From Hirundichthys speculiger (Eukaryota; Chordata; Actinopteri; Beloniformes; Exocoetidae), in the NCBI GenBank assembly GCA_018398805.1, contig JAGFBZ010000865.1:1178001-1242000 (forward strand): DNA of 64,000 bases, given 5' to 3'. The translations under genes were made by a program, and so were the position numbers. Shown piece by piece: positions 15,561-28,401 of this stretch (positions are counted from its first letter, which is position 1; each line of letters opens with the position of its first letter). Under the pieces are notes generated by a model. That model worked only from the letters and a program-made list of their open reading frames with translations. It searched no databases and was not told the origin of the DNA.

Positions 15561-17954
15561 TGTCTGAACTAATCTTTGGAAAAAAAATTAATAAATAAAA
15601 ACAAATAAAATTGGATGGCTCTAAAACAAGAGAAAAGTTTATTATATTAAAGTTAAAAAAAAAACTGTAGCATCCATTGTTCACTGTACTATTCAAATTA
15701 CATAAAAATGCTCTGGAATTTAACTGGTTCATTGAAACACTTTGATTCTTTTCTTTTTTAGTCGTTCTGATTTTTTTTTTAAATAGATTTGCTGGTGTGT
15801 TTGGAAATAATCCTGCTGCACAATATCATGCAGGGTCATATCATAACATTTTAATTTCAAAATATAAAATTTTGTCTTACGCTACACCCGGTATACATAC
15901 TAATCCAGCAAATTTGACGCTTGAAAACAGAAATTTTTTTTGATCCACTGCAGACCCAATTTCAGTTTGTCAACACCAGTGCTAAGGCCCAGTGTGAACA
16001 GAGAAGGCTGAACACTTGGAAACTGATGTGGTGTCACCAATTTGCTTCATGACTTGCGTTCCGAGTCCCTATGTCCTTTCCTGATTCACCAGGTCTGTAT
16101 CATGTGACCATCACCAGAAGATAACACACAAATGCATCTTTACAAAGATGTTACCAACAACGTGGAGCCGGAAAAGCTAGTGTTGCCAACTTTACTGGTC
16201 TTTGGAGGAAAACAACATTGCTCTATTTTGAAAATGAACAATCTACCGCAAAGGTTTTTTCTAGTTGACTTTTTAACTCGGTTTCACCTGTGAGCGCATG
16301 TCCAGTGAGCATAACTGACCGTATGATACACATTTACAGTGGTGTAATGTGTTTTTGACAGAGAGCAGAAAATTTTGTGTGTACTGGTTTCCCTTTAAAA
16401 CTTCATTTTGGAATGGAAATATTTCCTAAAATACTTTGCTACACTGGGGAACTGAATATCGATTCAGTGACTCAGTGATTCCCAGATAGTGTGGCTGCAT
16501 CAAAAAAAGCCCAAACTATCACAGCTCGACTGTGCTTAACAGTTGAGGCCTGTAAAGTCTTGTATATCTTGAAAATATTTTCAAACTGTGTCCTTAACAT
16601 AACACAGTGTGATCTTGGTGTAAATTTTCTGGGATGCCCACTTTTGGGGAGATTGGTACCTGCTAATTCTAAATTGTTTTTCTCATGGTATAAAGACGGA
16701 CAAATCATTTGGAAATTGTCTTATAACCCTCCCCTAACTGATGGGAAGTAATAATTCCTTCTCTAAGTTCAATGCTAATGTCTTTTCTTTTTGGTATTGT
16801 GCTAGCCCACACCTGAATGCTCCAGACCAGGAAATTAATTAAATTAACACAACCTCTGTAGTTATAGAGGTGGTACACTTGCTGATGAACAATTAATAAA
16901 GTGCATTTGATCATTGATACTAATCGTATGCCTACATGAAGTTTTTACTTGGATTTTCACATGCTGCTTTTGCTTCTTGGTTTAGTTTTTGTTGAATATA
17001 TGAAGCCAGTGAAATAGGTAGTGTGGTGTTGCTCATATTAGGTTGTATTTACCTATTTTTAAGACATGATCAGACAAGATGATCCTAAATCATATCCTCA
17101 TACAAAAAGCTTTCGTAACCAAAGAGGGTCTACTTTAGTTTTCACATAACTAAATATGCACTAGGCTTATCTTGACTATACATACGTCAACTGGACAAAT
17201 CTTGCTTCGTCAAATAAACTGGTGTTATGTATATCCTGCGAATCCCAGATTATCTTCTGCCATCTTTTAAATAAAAGTTTTGAAAAAAAAAATGAAGAGC
17301 AGGTGGAGTGTCTAAGGCTTTGATGGATGTGCATACAAATAGTTGGGCTCATTTCCATCCAAGAATAATTACTCAGCAGACTTAACTTATTTAAGATCTT
17401 CTGTCTGACTCAATTTGACTCAAGGAGAACTATTTTTCATAGTAATTATCCCATATAGAAAGGGAAGTCTGTGATGTTCTTGTGTAGCTCCATGTGCTGA
17501 AACTAGTATTAGCAGATTTCTGTAAAGAAACAGAACCAGACTGTATACATTAATCTAAAAATTCCTCAAGCATTTCGTGATTATGGGTGACTTTATAAAA
17601 ACTGAAAAAAAAGTCACCACTGATTGATAATTAGAGGATTGCTAAAAAGCTGAATTTTGAATAAATGAATCATAGAATCAACAAAACTGTGCACTTTGGT
17701 CCCCAAACTGCCAACAAATTCACAAAAGCTCCTTTCAGCTGCTTTCAACTCATAACATTTACAAACTCAGGAAGAGGACTTTCCTCCATGTAAAAATCTG
17801 AATTTTTTTCCCATTGAATGTAGGCCTTGTATATTTAATTTTGGGCTTTGCTACAGAAATCTTTTTTAAATTCAAAAGCTGACTAGGATAGGGTGTGAGG
17901 GATCAGAGATCAAGGTTTGTGTTTCTCTGAAAAGAGTTGTCCCCTTGTTCATAC
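15561..17954. other. Remainder of cntln intron 6
   Basis: AT-rich. No exon or recognisable element. Confidence 0.5.
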
Positions 17955-18134
17955 CTTTAATCTGGCTTGGGCGGCATCCTTCTGGTCTCGCTGACTGTTG
18001 GCCTGCGTCTGTTTCTCCTCCAGGTCAGCTCTCAGGGCGGCACAACGGGACGCTAATCCCTCTTTCTCTTCCTCTAGAGCCTGCACCACCTGCCGCTTCT
18101 CCTCCTCCTTTTTCTTACACTCAATCTTCATTTC
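17955..18134 (-). CDS. cntln: cntln exon 6, coiled coil
   Basis: This exon is 180 bases, 60 codons, phase 0. The acceptor is TTTCTTCAG and the donor is TTAAAG|GTATGA. It begins EMKIECKKKEEEKRQVVQAL and ends KDAAQARLK. It parallels human DTKECVQNKEEQNRLVIKNL through STDAKIK, including the conserved S-R-C / T-R-C step in mid exon. It is highly charged and certain to be coiled coil. Confidence 0.93.
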
Positions 18135-19038
18135 CTGAAGAAAAAAAAAGTGCACGTTTGTGTTTGTGTGTGTGTGCACGCGAGTGACAGGTCAACGGGG
18201 CCAAATAAACAATGATGACATAAGAAGAAAAACAGAAAAAGTATCAATTCAAACTGAGAAAATTAATGAAAAAAAAAAGAAACCAGAAGAAATACAAAAA
18301 AAAAAGAAGCAACCCATGGAGCTGAGGCTGAAATGAATACATAAACAGTGAACCAGCTTTTCTGCAGGAGCCCCTCTGCGTGGGTTGCTGATTGGCCAAG
18401 GTCATCTCTGCTGTATGACTGGGCCCTCGTGACCAGGTGTTGGTTGGGGTGGGCCAAGACATGCTGCAAGATCTAGACTCAAGAGGGTATAGGAGCCAGT
18501 CTGTCAGCTTTAATGACAGGTCCTAATGAGAATGGTGTTTGCTACAAGACCCATTAGACTCAACCCAGGTATCCTTTGATGCTGTCCCCCACCATTTCTC
18601 GCCATGAGACCCCACCAAGACTGTGTAAGGACTATCCCTTTATTAATTAATCATAACTGTGTCCCATCTAAGCATAATTAGGAAGAAGCCACACCACTGC
18701 ATATACACTTTTTACTGTGGCTCACTGAAGGAAGCATTAAGTATTTATATGCAAGTTAACAACCTGCTTTCCTTTGGTACCCCCTTTCTATCACACACAT
18801 AGACCTTCCAGTTGTTAAGTATTCTCTGTTGTCAGTAGAAAGAGCTAAAAGCAAGAAAGGGTGAGACGACACAAAGACACTGAGATTGTGTTCAAGAGAG
18901 CTGAAGAATCCTCCCTGTCCACTAAATGATTCAAATGCCTGAGGCTTTAGCCACAGGGGACATGTCGTGTTCGCTGCCACACAGAAGAGACTTCAGAACC
19001 TCAGGCTCATACTGCCAAAGGAAATCTGTTCCACCAAC
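18135..19038. other. cntln intron 5
   Basis: Short GT repeat at 18157-18176 and A-rich runs at 18267-18308. Nothing else recognised. Confidence 0.6.
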
Positions 19039-19170
19039 CTTAAGTTCCTCACTCTTGCTGACCAGTTGTTCACGCATAGTTGTTAGCTCCTTCATTATAG
19101 CGCTCTTCTCTTCAACCGTCGTCCTCTTCTGTACCAAGCTGTTAATCTCATGCTTCTGCCCTGTCACTTT
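19039..19170 (-). CDS. cntln: cntln exon 5, coiled coil
   Basis: This exon is 132 bases, 44 codons, phase 0 at both ends. The acceptor is ATCCACAG and the donor is CTTAAG|GTTGGT, a slightly weak donor. It encodes KVTGQKHEINSLVQKR through SEELK, aligning with human RESVLKQEINDLVKRK through KSQEIK. Heptad-like spacing of hydrophobic residues suggests coiled coil. Confidence 0.92.
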
Positions 19171-19371
19171 CTGTGGATATAGAAAAAAAGCAGAGCAAAG
19201 CACGACACAATGAAGAAAAGCGAAAGAGAGAGCTGCAGGTTGCATTAAGTATTTTAGCCTCGTAAGACTCAAATTAGGGCTGGGTATCACTGAAAATTTG
19301 GTCCTGAAAACCCAAAAACTAAAAAGCACCCCACTCCCCCAACGGCAACCCCCAAACCCCTTCATGGTCAA

Positions 19372-19470
19372 GTTAATTTTATTCAATTTTATTTTCTATG
19401 TAGCACCAGATCACTACAGAAATTATTTAAGGTTACCTTTCCAACAGAATGGGTCAATACCTTTTATCAA
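19372..19470 (+). repeat. Fragment of teleost TTTATTTATATAGC-family repeat
   Basis: TTTTATTCAATTTTATTTTC then TAGCACCAGATCACTACAGA resembles the head of the repeat also seen at 15060. The tail is missing. Confidence 0.5.
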
Positions 19471-20159
19471 ACAAATTAAATATCCTTATGTTATTTATCT
19501 TACTTATAAAGACGTCAAGTCATTTCTGTCTACATGGTCATGTTTACAATTCTCCTCTGCTGTCTGTCACACATGGCGGAGTTCTGGAGCCTGTTTCAGG
19601 ATAGAGGTTCAAAAATTCTGAGTTAAAAACCTAACTCAGAGTCGGCAAGCATTTCCAGTTTCCAACTGGGGGTTTGGAGTTGGTTCTGTCAACTCTGTGT
19701 TTATTGACTCTATGTGACTGTGACGATACAAAGACATCATTAATAGATCTCGGTTACTGTGATTGACCATGGCAATGCCAGGTAGTGGAAGTCATCCTCC
19801 TATCATTCTTCACCAAATCAGAGCTATGATTGAAATCATGTGGATTTCTGTGGAAAATTAACACGGTTGCAGCAGTGAAGAAAAGACAGTTGGTGTGGTA
19901 GAAACTGCAGAGTGAATGCGTAATTTTAATATTTAATGATAGGCAAAATCCTACCTTTTTAACCTTTTTTTTTTAATAATTAAAGACAGCAACCTCTTAA
20001 TCATATAGAATATAAAAATTCCTGTTAAATGATTCTTACATTTGTGGCTACTGACAAAGAATAAAATAAAAATTAAACAGGGTGGAAACCGCTTATGAGC
20101 CAGGCCACAGCTCTGCATACCGTTCCCTTTCTGAGTTCACATCCCTATTATCATTAAAC

Positions 20160-20398
20160 AGTGAATGGACTACACTTATATAGCACTTTCAAGACACCAT
20201 CATGGGGCCCCAATGCGCTTTGCCTCTCATTCGCCCACTCTCACACACACCAGTGGGCGGCTGCTGTCATGCAAGGCATTGCCAGGCACACTGGGGGCAA
20301 ATTAGGGGTCAGTGTCTTGCCTAAGGACACTCTGTCACGTGGACAGGCAGAGCCGGGATCAAACCACCAACCTCTACCAACTGAGCTTGAGTTAGGAC
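20160..20398 (+). repeat. Teleost dispersed repeat (TATATAGCACTTT family), copy 1
   Basis: Blocks CTTATATAGCACTTTCAAGA, CAATGCGCTTT, GGTCAGTGTCTTGCCTAAGG and GATCAAACCACCAACCTCTA, with a CTGAGC end, are the familiar fish repeat. A second copy lies at 48830-49100. Confidence 0.8.
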
Positions 20399-23300
20399 TA
20401 ACTCTTACCCTAACAAAACTATTTGAAAATATATAATGGCTAAAAAATTTGGTCTCAACCAGGTTTAGTTCACAGTCAGTAATTGTGGTAACAGACTTGG
20501 GATTAGGTTACCTCGCTCTGTAAAATGTGAAACAGAAAATTCAGAGTTTTCCTGAGTTTTAGTTTAACGTACACAGAGTTTGGAAATAACCTGCTTTCTG
20601 AAGCAAACCCATGGAAATGTTCTTCCACAAGTCCAGAAAGATGCACTGCAGCACAAATGTTCCACACTTTGTGGACAATTGTCATAAAAAGAAATGTTGC
20701 TATGTTTAGTTCAACATAGAGTTCAAATAATTGCTCAGTAAATATACTGACTACTGTCATTAAAAGAAAAAACATAAACACCAAGTGGTGTCGAATTTGC
20801 AGCCCCACACTAAAAACTATAAACCTAGTCCAAAACACTGCAGGCAAAGTCACTTCAGCAACAAATTGTCAAATCTTTCTATATGACTGTATGTATTAAA
20901 TTCAGGTGTCAGCCAGTTCCCTCTCCTGACATAGAAACGTCTTTTGTTCCCCCTCATTATTAAACTGTAAATAAAGGATACAACTTAAATTCTCACCCTA
21001 AGCACTGCACAACCCATACAAACTCATTTAAAAGGTTGTTTTTTTTTCCCTTCCTTGAACAAAATGAACCCACACAGTCTCGAACAGAGGAAAGAAACTC
21101 AAAATTCCACTGAGAGTCTTTGTTTATTTCAATTTACAGAAAGTTTAGTTTACAAAATAGGGCAAAAAAAAAAAAAACAAAACTCAGGATTCAGTAACTT
21201 ACAATGTTTACAAACTGACTGTGATTATGACTGACTCACTGAATGGTTAAGAAAAACACCGTCACTTCCCGAGTGCCGTATTTCTCATATGAAAGTAAGA
21301 AAAACAACTCTGTTCAGCAGCTTTGCCACTGGTCACTCCAGCAGCTATTTACAATATTTACACAGTAGCTACTCACAGAACCAGAGTCAGCCATAACCAG
21401 CCAGATGTATGGGGTTAAAACCTCCTCAAACCAGGTACCAGCAGTCCATTTGTGCAACAGTTCACTTCTACCCTAGTTAAATCAACTACTATGACAAAGG
21501 GAGATAAACTGTTTGTTGAAAACCCACACAACACCACAGACTAAAAAATGAGATTAAAGGACAGAGTGAGTGGTGACAAATCTTCATAGATTCTCTTCAC
21601 CTCAGACTGTGCTGTGGCCTACTAATAGTACTTCCAGGGCCCTGTTTGAAACTTGCACTTATTTCTCATGTCACAATTGGAGGATTAGCGCGATGGCGTA
21701 ACTACTTGGTATTGAGATTACATATCGAATGACAGTGTTTTACGAGAGTAAATTGTGTCAAAGAAATTCAATCGATACCAGATAGGTATATACTAGATAA
21801 GGTATAGCCTTAACCCAAATCACAAAACAGATGATGGATTATGCCCCCACTATGTTGAACAGCAAAAAAATAACAAGTTTTATAAACCATGGATTTAAAT
21901 CTCACTGTGCTAACGATAGCCATAAATGGCGAATGGAACAAAATTAATATAAAGAAATGCAAATCATTTTTTAACCTAGATTTTTTTTTTTCTATTGTAA
22001 TTGAATTGGGCAGGCAATTACTATTATTTCTAAAATCTATTTCTTTGGCAAGTTTTACAATCTACTAGACATCAAGGTCATTTAAATGTCAAAAACCAAA
22101 AAGCAATTGGTTTACAAGGAGGGCGAGAAAGGAATATGTGGCAAGCGGGTTCAATTTTAGAGCTTTGTTGCAGTTCTGCAAAGAAAGCCAATGCACACAT
22201 TCACCTATTTATCCAAGAACATATCGTCATTCTTGGCATTTTCAAATTAAATAAAGTCACAAATACAGTCATAATCCATTTAATGATTTCAAAGATTTAA
22301 CAAATCAGAGAGCAACAAAATGCCCAATGATTTACTATCCACTTCTGATGATGGTATTTTTTTCCTCAATTCGTGTCTTTTTTTTTTTTAAGCCAGTCTC
22401 TGTGGACTCAGTAGAAGGGGGCCAGCTTCTTAACACAGCATCAGCTGAGGTTTGGCATTGTCTGATAATCCACAGCTTTCTGTGGGTAGACCCTCAAATA
22501 ACACCATGCTCTGGGATGCAATTAATTGCCACATTGAGGGAAAATGGTCAGATATATTCAGATAGTGGATTTAGAGTTCCTTGCTACATCTAGCTTACTA
22601 TGCTAAGAACAGAGGGGCTTTAATAGAGATTTATACTGGAGAGCAGAAAATAAATTCAAAAGTTGATAATGAGATAGGCAAGAGCCATTTGAACCCCGGA
22701 AGCACCTACTTGATACAGGAGAAAAATGAGTTATAAAGTTATGGAGGTCTAGGACAGAAAGATCAGCATTTCAACAATTCCCATATAATAAAAAAATGAA
22801 GGCCAATTATAATACACATGTAGAGAAAAAAAATAGATGTATAAAGAAGGCCAGAACAATAGAAACATCATGAATATGTGGGAAGTTGATACATTTAGAA
22901 AAATGGGAGCTCAAATGGGAACGTAAATCAATCACTGTGTTGGTATGGCACAGGAGTGTAAATGAGAAGATGACTTTTCAGAGGTCCGAATGACAGCATA
23001 AAATCCAGAGCTACATGTGTTAAGCTTTTTAAATTACTACTGCACTTTGGTGGAGAGCTGATGAACATTTATTGATCCTTATTCAAATACATTTCTACAT
23101 CAACTAAAACGCAGTTCATTCAATTATACAGTATAACTGCAGATCTTCCTGAATGCTCCACATTGGAAAAGAAAGAGCATGATATTTTTTACTCACATTA
23201 CTTTTTTTTTTTTAAATCAATATAACATTTTTCATGTTTTTTGTTTTTTAGACAACAATGACACAAGGCCATCCAAATCCTTTGTACACCATTTACCAAA

Positions 23301-24102
23301 TGTAGAACAACACCAATATATTCCTTCTTCAACCTTACACTTACATACAGTCTGACAGATACAAATCAAGAGGGCTTTAATTTAATGCTTTGGAGTTCCA
23401 GGTCTTATCAGATTGCTAAAATCTGTGTTAAAAGTTATGAGAAAATAGTGAACTGTGTTTGCTGATTTCACCATTTTCCTTTCGTCAATATTACACAACA
23501 GGAACTTAAATCAAGTTTTCCATAATCACATATCACAGCTCAGAATCTAGTGGTCCTATGAGCCACTATTAAGGTTTCTGAGGTTGAAAATGTCAAAAAG
23601 CCCTTGCAAGCTGATGGCTCCATTACAATCAGTCTCATTAAGAATGAACACTAGGAGAGGTGAGGAACACTAATGAAGGAGACACACAGACACCTCAGTG
23701 AAGAAATGATGAAATGAAGTAAACTGCATTAGTGATGTCATTATCATTAGCCTTCATTCCATCAGGAAACTCACAAGGTGAAGAAAAAAAACACCAGGAA
23801 TGAGGGAAACGCAGAGCTATAAATAGTCAAAATATAAAAATTACATTCAGGCGTTTACTTGACACTCAAGTGAGCTGAAATTAAATGCTTGTTAGCAATA
23901 TTAACCCCAGAAATGCCAAAAGGGACTGTCAAAGATTAAAAAAAAAAAAAAAAAAGAGAGAGAGAGAGAGAGTGAGTAAGATTTCATTTTGGATCTTTGG
24001 AAGTTGGAAGCTTCTCAATGACCAGAAGATTTATAGGTCGGTATAAACACATGCTCACAATTCAAATTAGGGTGTAGAAGTATTTTTTGCTCTGTACTGC
24101 AC
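20399..24102. other. Remainder of cntln intron 4
   Basis: No exon recognised. A poly-A and (GA)n tract lies at 23937-23972. The block 23560-23790 is rich in ATTA/TAATGA cores and free of transposon signs, a weak candidate for conserved non-coding sequence. Confidence 0.45.
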
Positions 24103-24188
24103 CTGTTCTAGCTCCTGTATCTTGTAGTCTTTCAACTGGAGAATCTCCAACACTTTTCTGTCTTTAATCTCCGCTTTGTGTTTTCTCA
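24103..24188 (-). CDS. cntln: cntln exon 4, with reading-frame anomaly
   Basis: The acceptor is CTTACAG before 24188 and the donor is GAACAG|GTGCAG after 24103. The body reads KHKAEIKDRKVLEILQLKD, then YKIQELEQ, clearly matching human EKQKSEAKDRKVLEILQVKD. Joining exon 3 (two-thirds of an Arg codon) to the consensus acceptor gives CGT GAG AAA A..., one base too many, and leads to a stop within a few codons. Removing one A from the run of four restores R-E-K-H-K-A-E. Alternatively, a weak acceptor four bases downstream (TGAG|AAAA, exon start 24184) restores the frame and loses only the Glu. An assembly homopolymer error, a true frameshift, or the shifted acceptor are all possible. Confidence 0.88.
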
Positions 24189-24356
24189 CTGTAAGAGAAA
24201 GGTAAATTAGAAAAAAACAAAACAAAACACACACGATTGTAAAATGTATATATAAAATATGAATTCAAACAATTCAACAAATCTAACCTTTAAAAATGCA
24301 ACTACGTTCCTAATATTTTCAAATGCTTAGGTTTGAAAGACAGTGAATTATGAAGG

Positions 24357-24761
24357 CTAAACTCTGAGAACATTAAAAAATAAATGTAAATCTAATCTAA
24401 ATAAAGTACTACAGCGCATTTGTACAACACCATAACTTTCTCTTGAGCCTGCCAGTACCTCTCTTATAACAAACACTTGATGATGAAAAGATGAAAAGCA
24501 AGGTTTCAATTTGGGACATACTTGTTTCAACTGCATTAGACCACAAGGGACCACCCATTCACTTGATTCATCCCTTGCCCCTTCTGCACTTCCCATCTTT
24601 GAGGCCTTTTCTATTGACTTTTTGCCTCTTCTGATCAGCACATTCCCCTTGTAGACACTGAAATACATATCTGTCGTCCCTGGAGGTGCTGGAACACAGG
24701 AAACCCAGATGCATCTCCTATATACTGGGCTGTGTTCACCATGTCCTGAGCAACCAACCAA
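24357..24761 (-). other. 134-codon open frame of unknown nature in intron 3
   Basis: A 134-residue minus-strand frame with a fairly even composition (SPVYRRCIWVSCVPAPPGTT and FSVYKGNVLIRRGKKSIEKA are typical parts). I recognise no domain. It begins at an internal methionine, and a second frame continues upstream at 24921-24736. It could be a decayed transposon protein or chance. It has no splice link to cntln. Confidence 0.25.
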
Positions 24762-26281
24762 TCACTGTACAAGATTCACATACTAAGGAGAGGGAGGGAT
24801 GAGTGGCAGTTCCCAGTGGGCCCCAGCGCTCGACTGGAGTCGACACAATTACCATGTCAATATCCTCTTGCGCATCAGGTGATACAATACATATACACTC
24901 TCTAGGTGCATGTTCCCGCACCAGTCTCAGTAGACCAACATACTTTGATGAGCTTCCTAAGGGGCTTTAAGGAACTGAAGAGCATGTGGAGTATAAATAA
25001 GAAGCATAGGCACTGAGGAACTCTGCATGATGTTGGATTGTGTTTTACCTCTATTAGGGGTCTCCTAACAACTGACAGACATCAAAAAATCAGGTTATAG
25101 GCACCAAATGTTATAATAATACTTAATCTAAGGAATACATTCACTAAAAACTTATTCAGTTTAGTTCAATTTAATACTTTAATAAATCACCAAAGGGAAA
25201 TTATTTTTAGCAGTAACTGTTACTATTTTAGTCCCTTTAAAGAGATGTTATAAGTGGTTCCAACTGCGGGCAGGGAAGATCTTCTGTAGCCGTCTGTATT
25301 GTAGTGGATATGAAGAAGCCTCTGATTGAAGACAATCTGTTGAATGTGTGATGTGTTGTGTGTTATGAAAGGGATGTTCATTGTCATCCTCACAGTGCTG
25401 CCTGCTTTTTTCAGATGACAACCCCATGGCGACAAGTAAACTACTGTGGAGATGCTTGCTTGCTCACTCGGGTGGGCCAGTAAAAGTCTCTCCAAGACTT
25501 GCAGTCTTGTTCTGGCTCAGTCTCGCCAGCTGCTTCTTCACCTGACAGCTAGAGACAGACAGGTGTGGTCGGAGGTGGGGGCAGAAGGGGCCCCAGTATC
25601 TCCCGGTATGGTTGGAGACAATGATGGAGCAGTACCAAAATATATGACAGAGGTGGAAGATGAGACAGTTGAGCTCTAACAAGGAAGCTATGGGACAAGT
25701 AAGGGTGGAGGTCTGTTTGGCTGGGGGCAGGAAGGAAAGAAGGAAGCTGAGCTAGTTTCTGCTTGAAGCCTGTGATCTTTTTTTATCCTTGACCACACCT
25801 CTCTTACACTGGTCTGCTGAAGCTTCTCCAGTTCTCAAGCTTTTTCTTGTACAACGTTTTGGCCACAGTTGGTGGCCTCAAAACATCCCCGCAGTTTCTT
25901 CAGCTTCCTGTGACCACCTCCTCACAATTATTTTGGCCACAGGTTGCTACTGAACAATGGGTTAAGAAGTGGAGAAGAGAGATAGTATTCACATGATGTC
26001 ACAACAAGCCTTCCACCATGATGTGCATCTAGTGAATAATTTAGAAACACTGTAAGCAGCAGTGTGTTGTGAGAGTGTTACTTACATTCTGCACTAAATT
26101 AAGCCTTTTGAAGCTGAATGCCACATGCATGCATTGTTCATGGCTGCAAGAGCAGATCAGACCCCTAAAATTGGAGTACATAAAGCATGGAAGACTGAAG
26201 AACTCAGCAGTCAGAAACATGAATTGCACGAGTAAGCCACAAAGAATTAGTCCTAAGGATTATTTTAAAGTGTGTTCTCAC

Positions 26282-26740
26282 TAGGGGTTTAACGGTACAA
26301 TGTGTTCGTACCGAACCGTACCGAACACACCTTCGGTACGGTACAGTGCTGCACCGAATGAACAGTCATTTTATATGCAGCCATCACAGACCTAGAAGAA
26401 AAAACTCGCAGCTAGAGGTCTTCGGAAACAACCCGAAAACCCGAGGTTCCGACCCGACCTGAATCGGGTCTCGGGTCCATTCAAAAGACGTGACTCCGGG
26501 TTCGGGTCGGAATCGGTAGTTAGTCTCAGGTCCAGTCTGTGCTCTCTGACAGGCTGTGTCTGCGTTTACTCGAGAGAGGTAAAGATACTGGCCGTGGCAG
26601 CCAATGTCAGGACTCGGGGCAGTTAAATGATTATTCATTAACGAGAAGTGTTTGTCATGAAACAATTGTGTTGCCGTAGCGTGTCGTGTGTCGTTACACA
26701 ACAGAGCTGTTTGCGCTCTTTTCTCATGTAAAATAAACTA
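26282..26740. mobile_element. hAT-like terminal fragments
   Basis: AGGGGTTTAACGGTACAATG, then GTACCGAACCGTACCGAAC, is a common start of fish hAT elements. Directly after lies a second fragment with CCCGAAAACCCGAGG and GGGTTCGGGTCGGAATCG blocks, also seen at ends of fish hAT elements. No paired ends or target duplications were found, so both are partial. Confidence 0.45.
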
Positions 26741-27051
26741 CTCTGGACCAGTCTACAAATACACTCCTTCCAAAACAGTCATAAAGAATGCAAAGTCTGC
26801 AACAAATGAGTACAACAAGTCATTAAAAGTGTAAAGAAAAGTAATGTGAAATGAGATGAAAAACTGTAAAAGAAGAGCAATATGAAATGAAAATCAAATG
26901 TGAATGTAAATACAAGCAATGTGAAATGAACAAAAAATGCAAATCCCTTCAAATAAATACTCTTGATAGATACCCCTTTGTGATTTCATTTATGCTATAA
27001 TGAATGTTCACATTATGTCAATGTGGCTTTGTACACAGCTGCACTACTTCC

Positions 27052-27207
27052 TAAACTTTAGCCAGCTGCTGTGTTTCCTGTGAACCATTAATTGACAAAT
27101 GAATTAATCGAGGTGTGTCTGACCTCACAGCAATGGTCAGACACACCTGGATTGATCAGTTTGTCCAATAATGGCACACAGGAAACAAAATAGCTGGCTG
27201 AAGTTGC
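27052..27207. mobile_element. Palindromic MITE (long inverted repeat)
   Basis: Arms of about 73 bases (27052-27124 and 27135-27207) pair around a 10-base loop. Paired blocks include TAGCCAGCTGCTGTGTTTCC against GGAAACAAAATAGCTGGCTG, and GGTGTGTCTGACC against GGTCAGACACACC. The arms differ at several positions, so the element is old. The transcript would form a long hairpin. Confidence 0.8.
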
Positions 27208-27369
27208 TGAACATGCTGGGAGCGTCCATGATAATGTAAGCAGTCTACGGGGTGTATGGGGCGACGAAAAACACTGGTGACCAAAATTGCTAGTTGGCTA
27301 CCAACTTCAAAAACCTGGTAGCCAGGAGCTACTTGGTAAAAATTCTAATTTTATGCCCTGTACCTGCAA

Positions 27370-27690
27370 TCATCCCCAGAGGCTTATCAAAAGTACTCCA
27401 GCCACTTGACATCTAGGTAAACCGGAGCTTTAAAGCAGTATTGCGTCGCCTGTGGGAGCAGTGGATGATGGACAGCAAGCATAGCTTCACAGCAAGCGGG
27501 AGGATGCGCCATGCAACTTTTCTGCAAGCTATTGAATGGATCGATCAAGCATGGGCTTCAGTGACAACCGAGACCATTCTGTCTGGATTCAGAAAGGCTG
27601 TAATGGTTAGAATTGGAACTGATTCTGAGTCTGAAGACTGCCACGAAGACTTCCGCAGTTGGCGGAAGTACAATTGTTTTGTTCTTTGGG
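27370..27690 (+). pseudogene. pogo-like transposase C-terminal remnant
   Basis: The plus frame reads IPRGLSKVLQPLDI, a stop (TAG at 27414), then VNRSFKAVLRRLWEQWM, HSFTASGRMRHATFLQAIEW and IDQAWASVTTETILSGFRKA, followed by an acidic DSESEDCHED tail. This is the C-terminal part of the DDE domain of pogo/Tigger/jerky-type transposases (I-P-x-G-L-T-x-x-L-Q-P-L-D, then S-G-x-M-R-R-A). The stop codon and loss of the catalytic region make it dead. A hAT MITE lies just downstream. Confidence 0.8.
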
Positions 27691-27706
27691 CTATAGCAGG
27701 GATTCC

Positions 27707-28401
27707 CAAAGTGTGGTGCGCGCACCCCCAGGGGTGCGCAAGCTGCCTCTAGGGGGTGCGCGAGATGAAAAATGTAATGGCGGTCTGATAATTTTTTTTT
27801 TTTCACACAATAAAGATGTGTAAATAAACATTTCCTTTGTAAAAATTTTTAATCAAAAACTGTAATTTTAATGAATAAATAAATGCAGGCTATTCAAAAT
27901 GCACGTCATCTTAAAGTGAAGCGTAGAAGAAGAAGTTATATTCTTCTACCACTGCATTTGCACCTAGCTTGTGGCCTCTACTTTATTCATTCTCGCAAAT
28001 ATGCTCAACTTAAACGGTCATTTAAACTTGCTGCAATTTTTGTTCAATGTTCAAAATATTCTAACATTTTCCTCAACTTATCTGCTTTCTGCCACTGAGT
28101 CTGAGCATGTCACCATCCTCTTTGCTCTTAAAAGTGGAAGCCTGCGCATAACTTTGTTTCATTATATTGGAACTTTGTTACAGTGTTTCAGTTTAATTTA
28201 AATGCAAGAGCGCATTGTTGTGATTGTGATTATTATGTCATATGTGTGTTCTGGTCATTTTAGCATGAATAAACATGGCGACTTTAATATGGCTATAATA
28301 AAGCTTGTTGCGTTTATTTTAAGGGGTGGAGGATCGGGGGTGCGTCAACCCGGTTGAGACATAGAAGGGGGTGCGTGGCTAAAAAAGTTTGGGAACCGCT
28401 G
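27707..28401. mobile_element. hAT MITE with 8-bp target duplication
   Basis: Starts CAGGGATTCCCAAAGTGTGG and ends TTTGGGAACCGCTG, imperfect inverted repeats. It is flanked by GGCTATAG (27699-27706) and GGCCATAG (28402-28409), an 8-bp duplication with one mismatch, as expected for hAT. GGGGTGCGC blocks occur near both ends. There is no transposase inside the 695 bases. Confidence 0.88.

Noticed and set aside
17945..18187. Plus-strand frame opposite cntln exon 6
   Set aside because: The minus strand has splice sites and centlein homology, so this is a shadow.
18926..19213. Plus-strand frame opposite cntln exon 5
   Set aside because: Shadow of the minus-strand exon.
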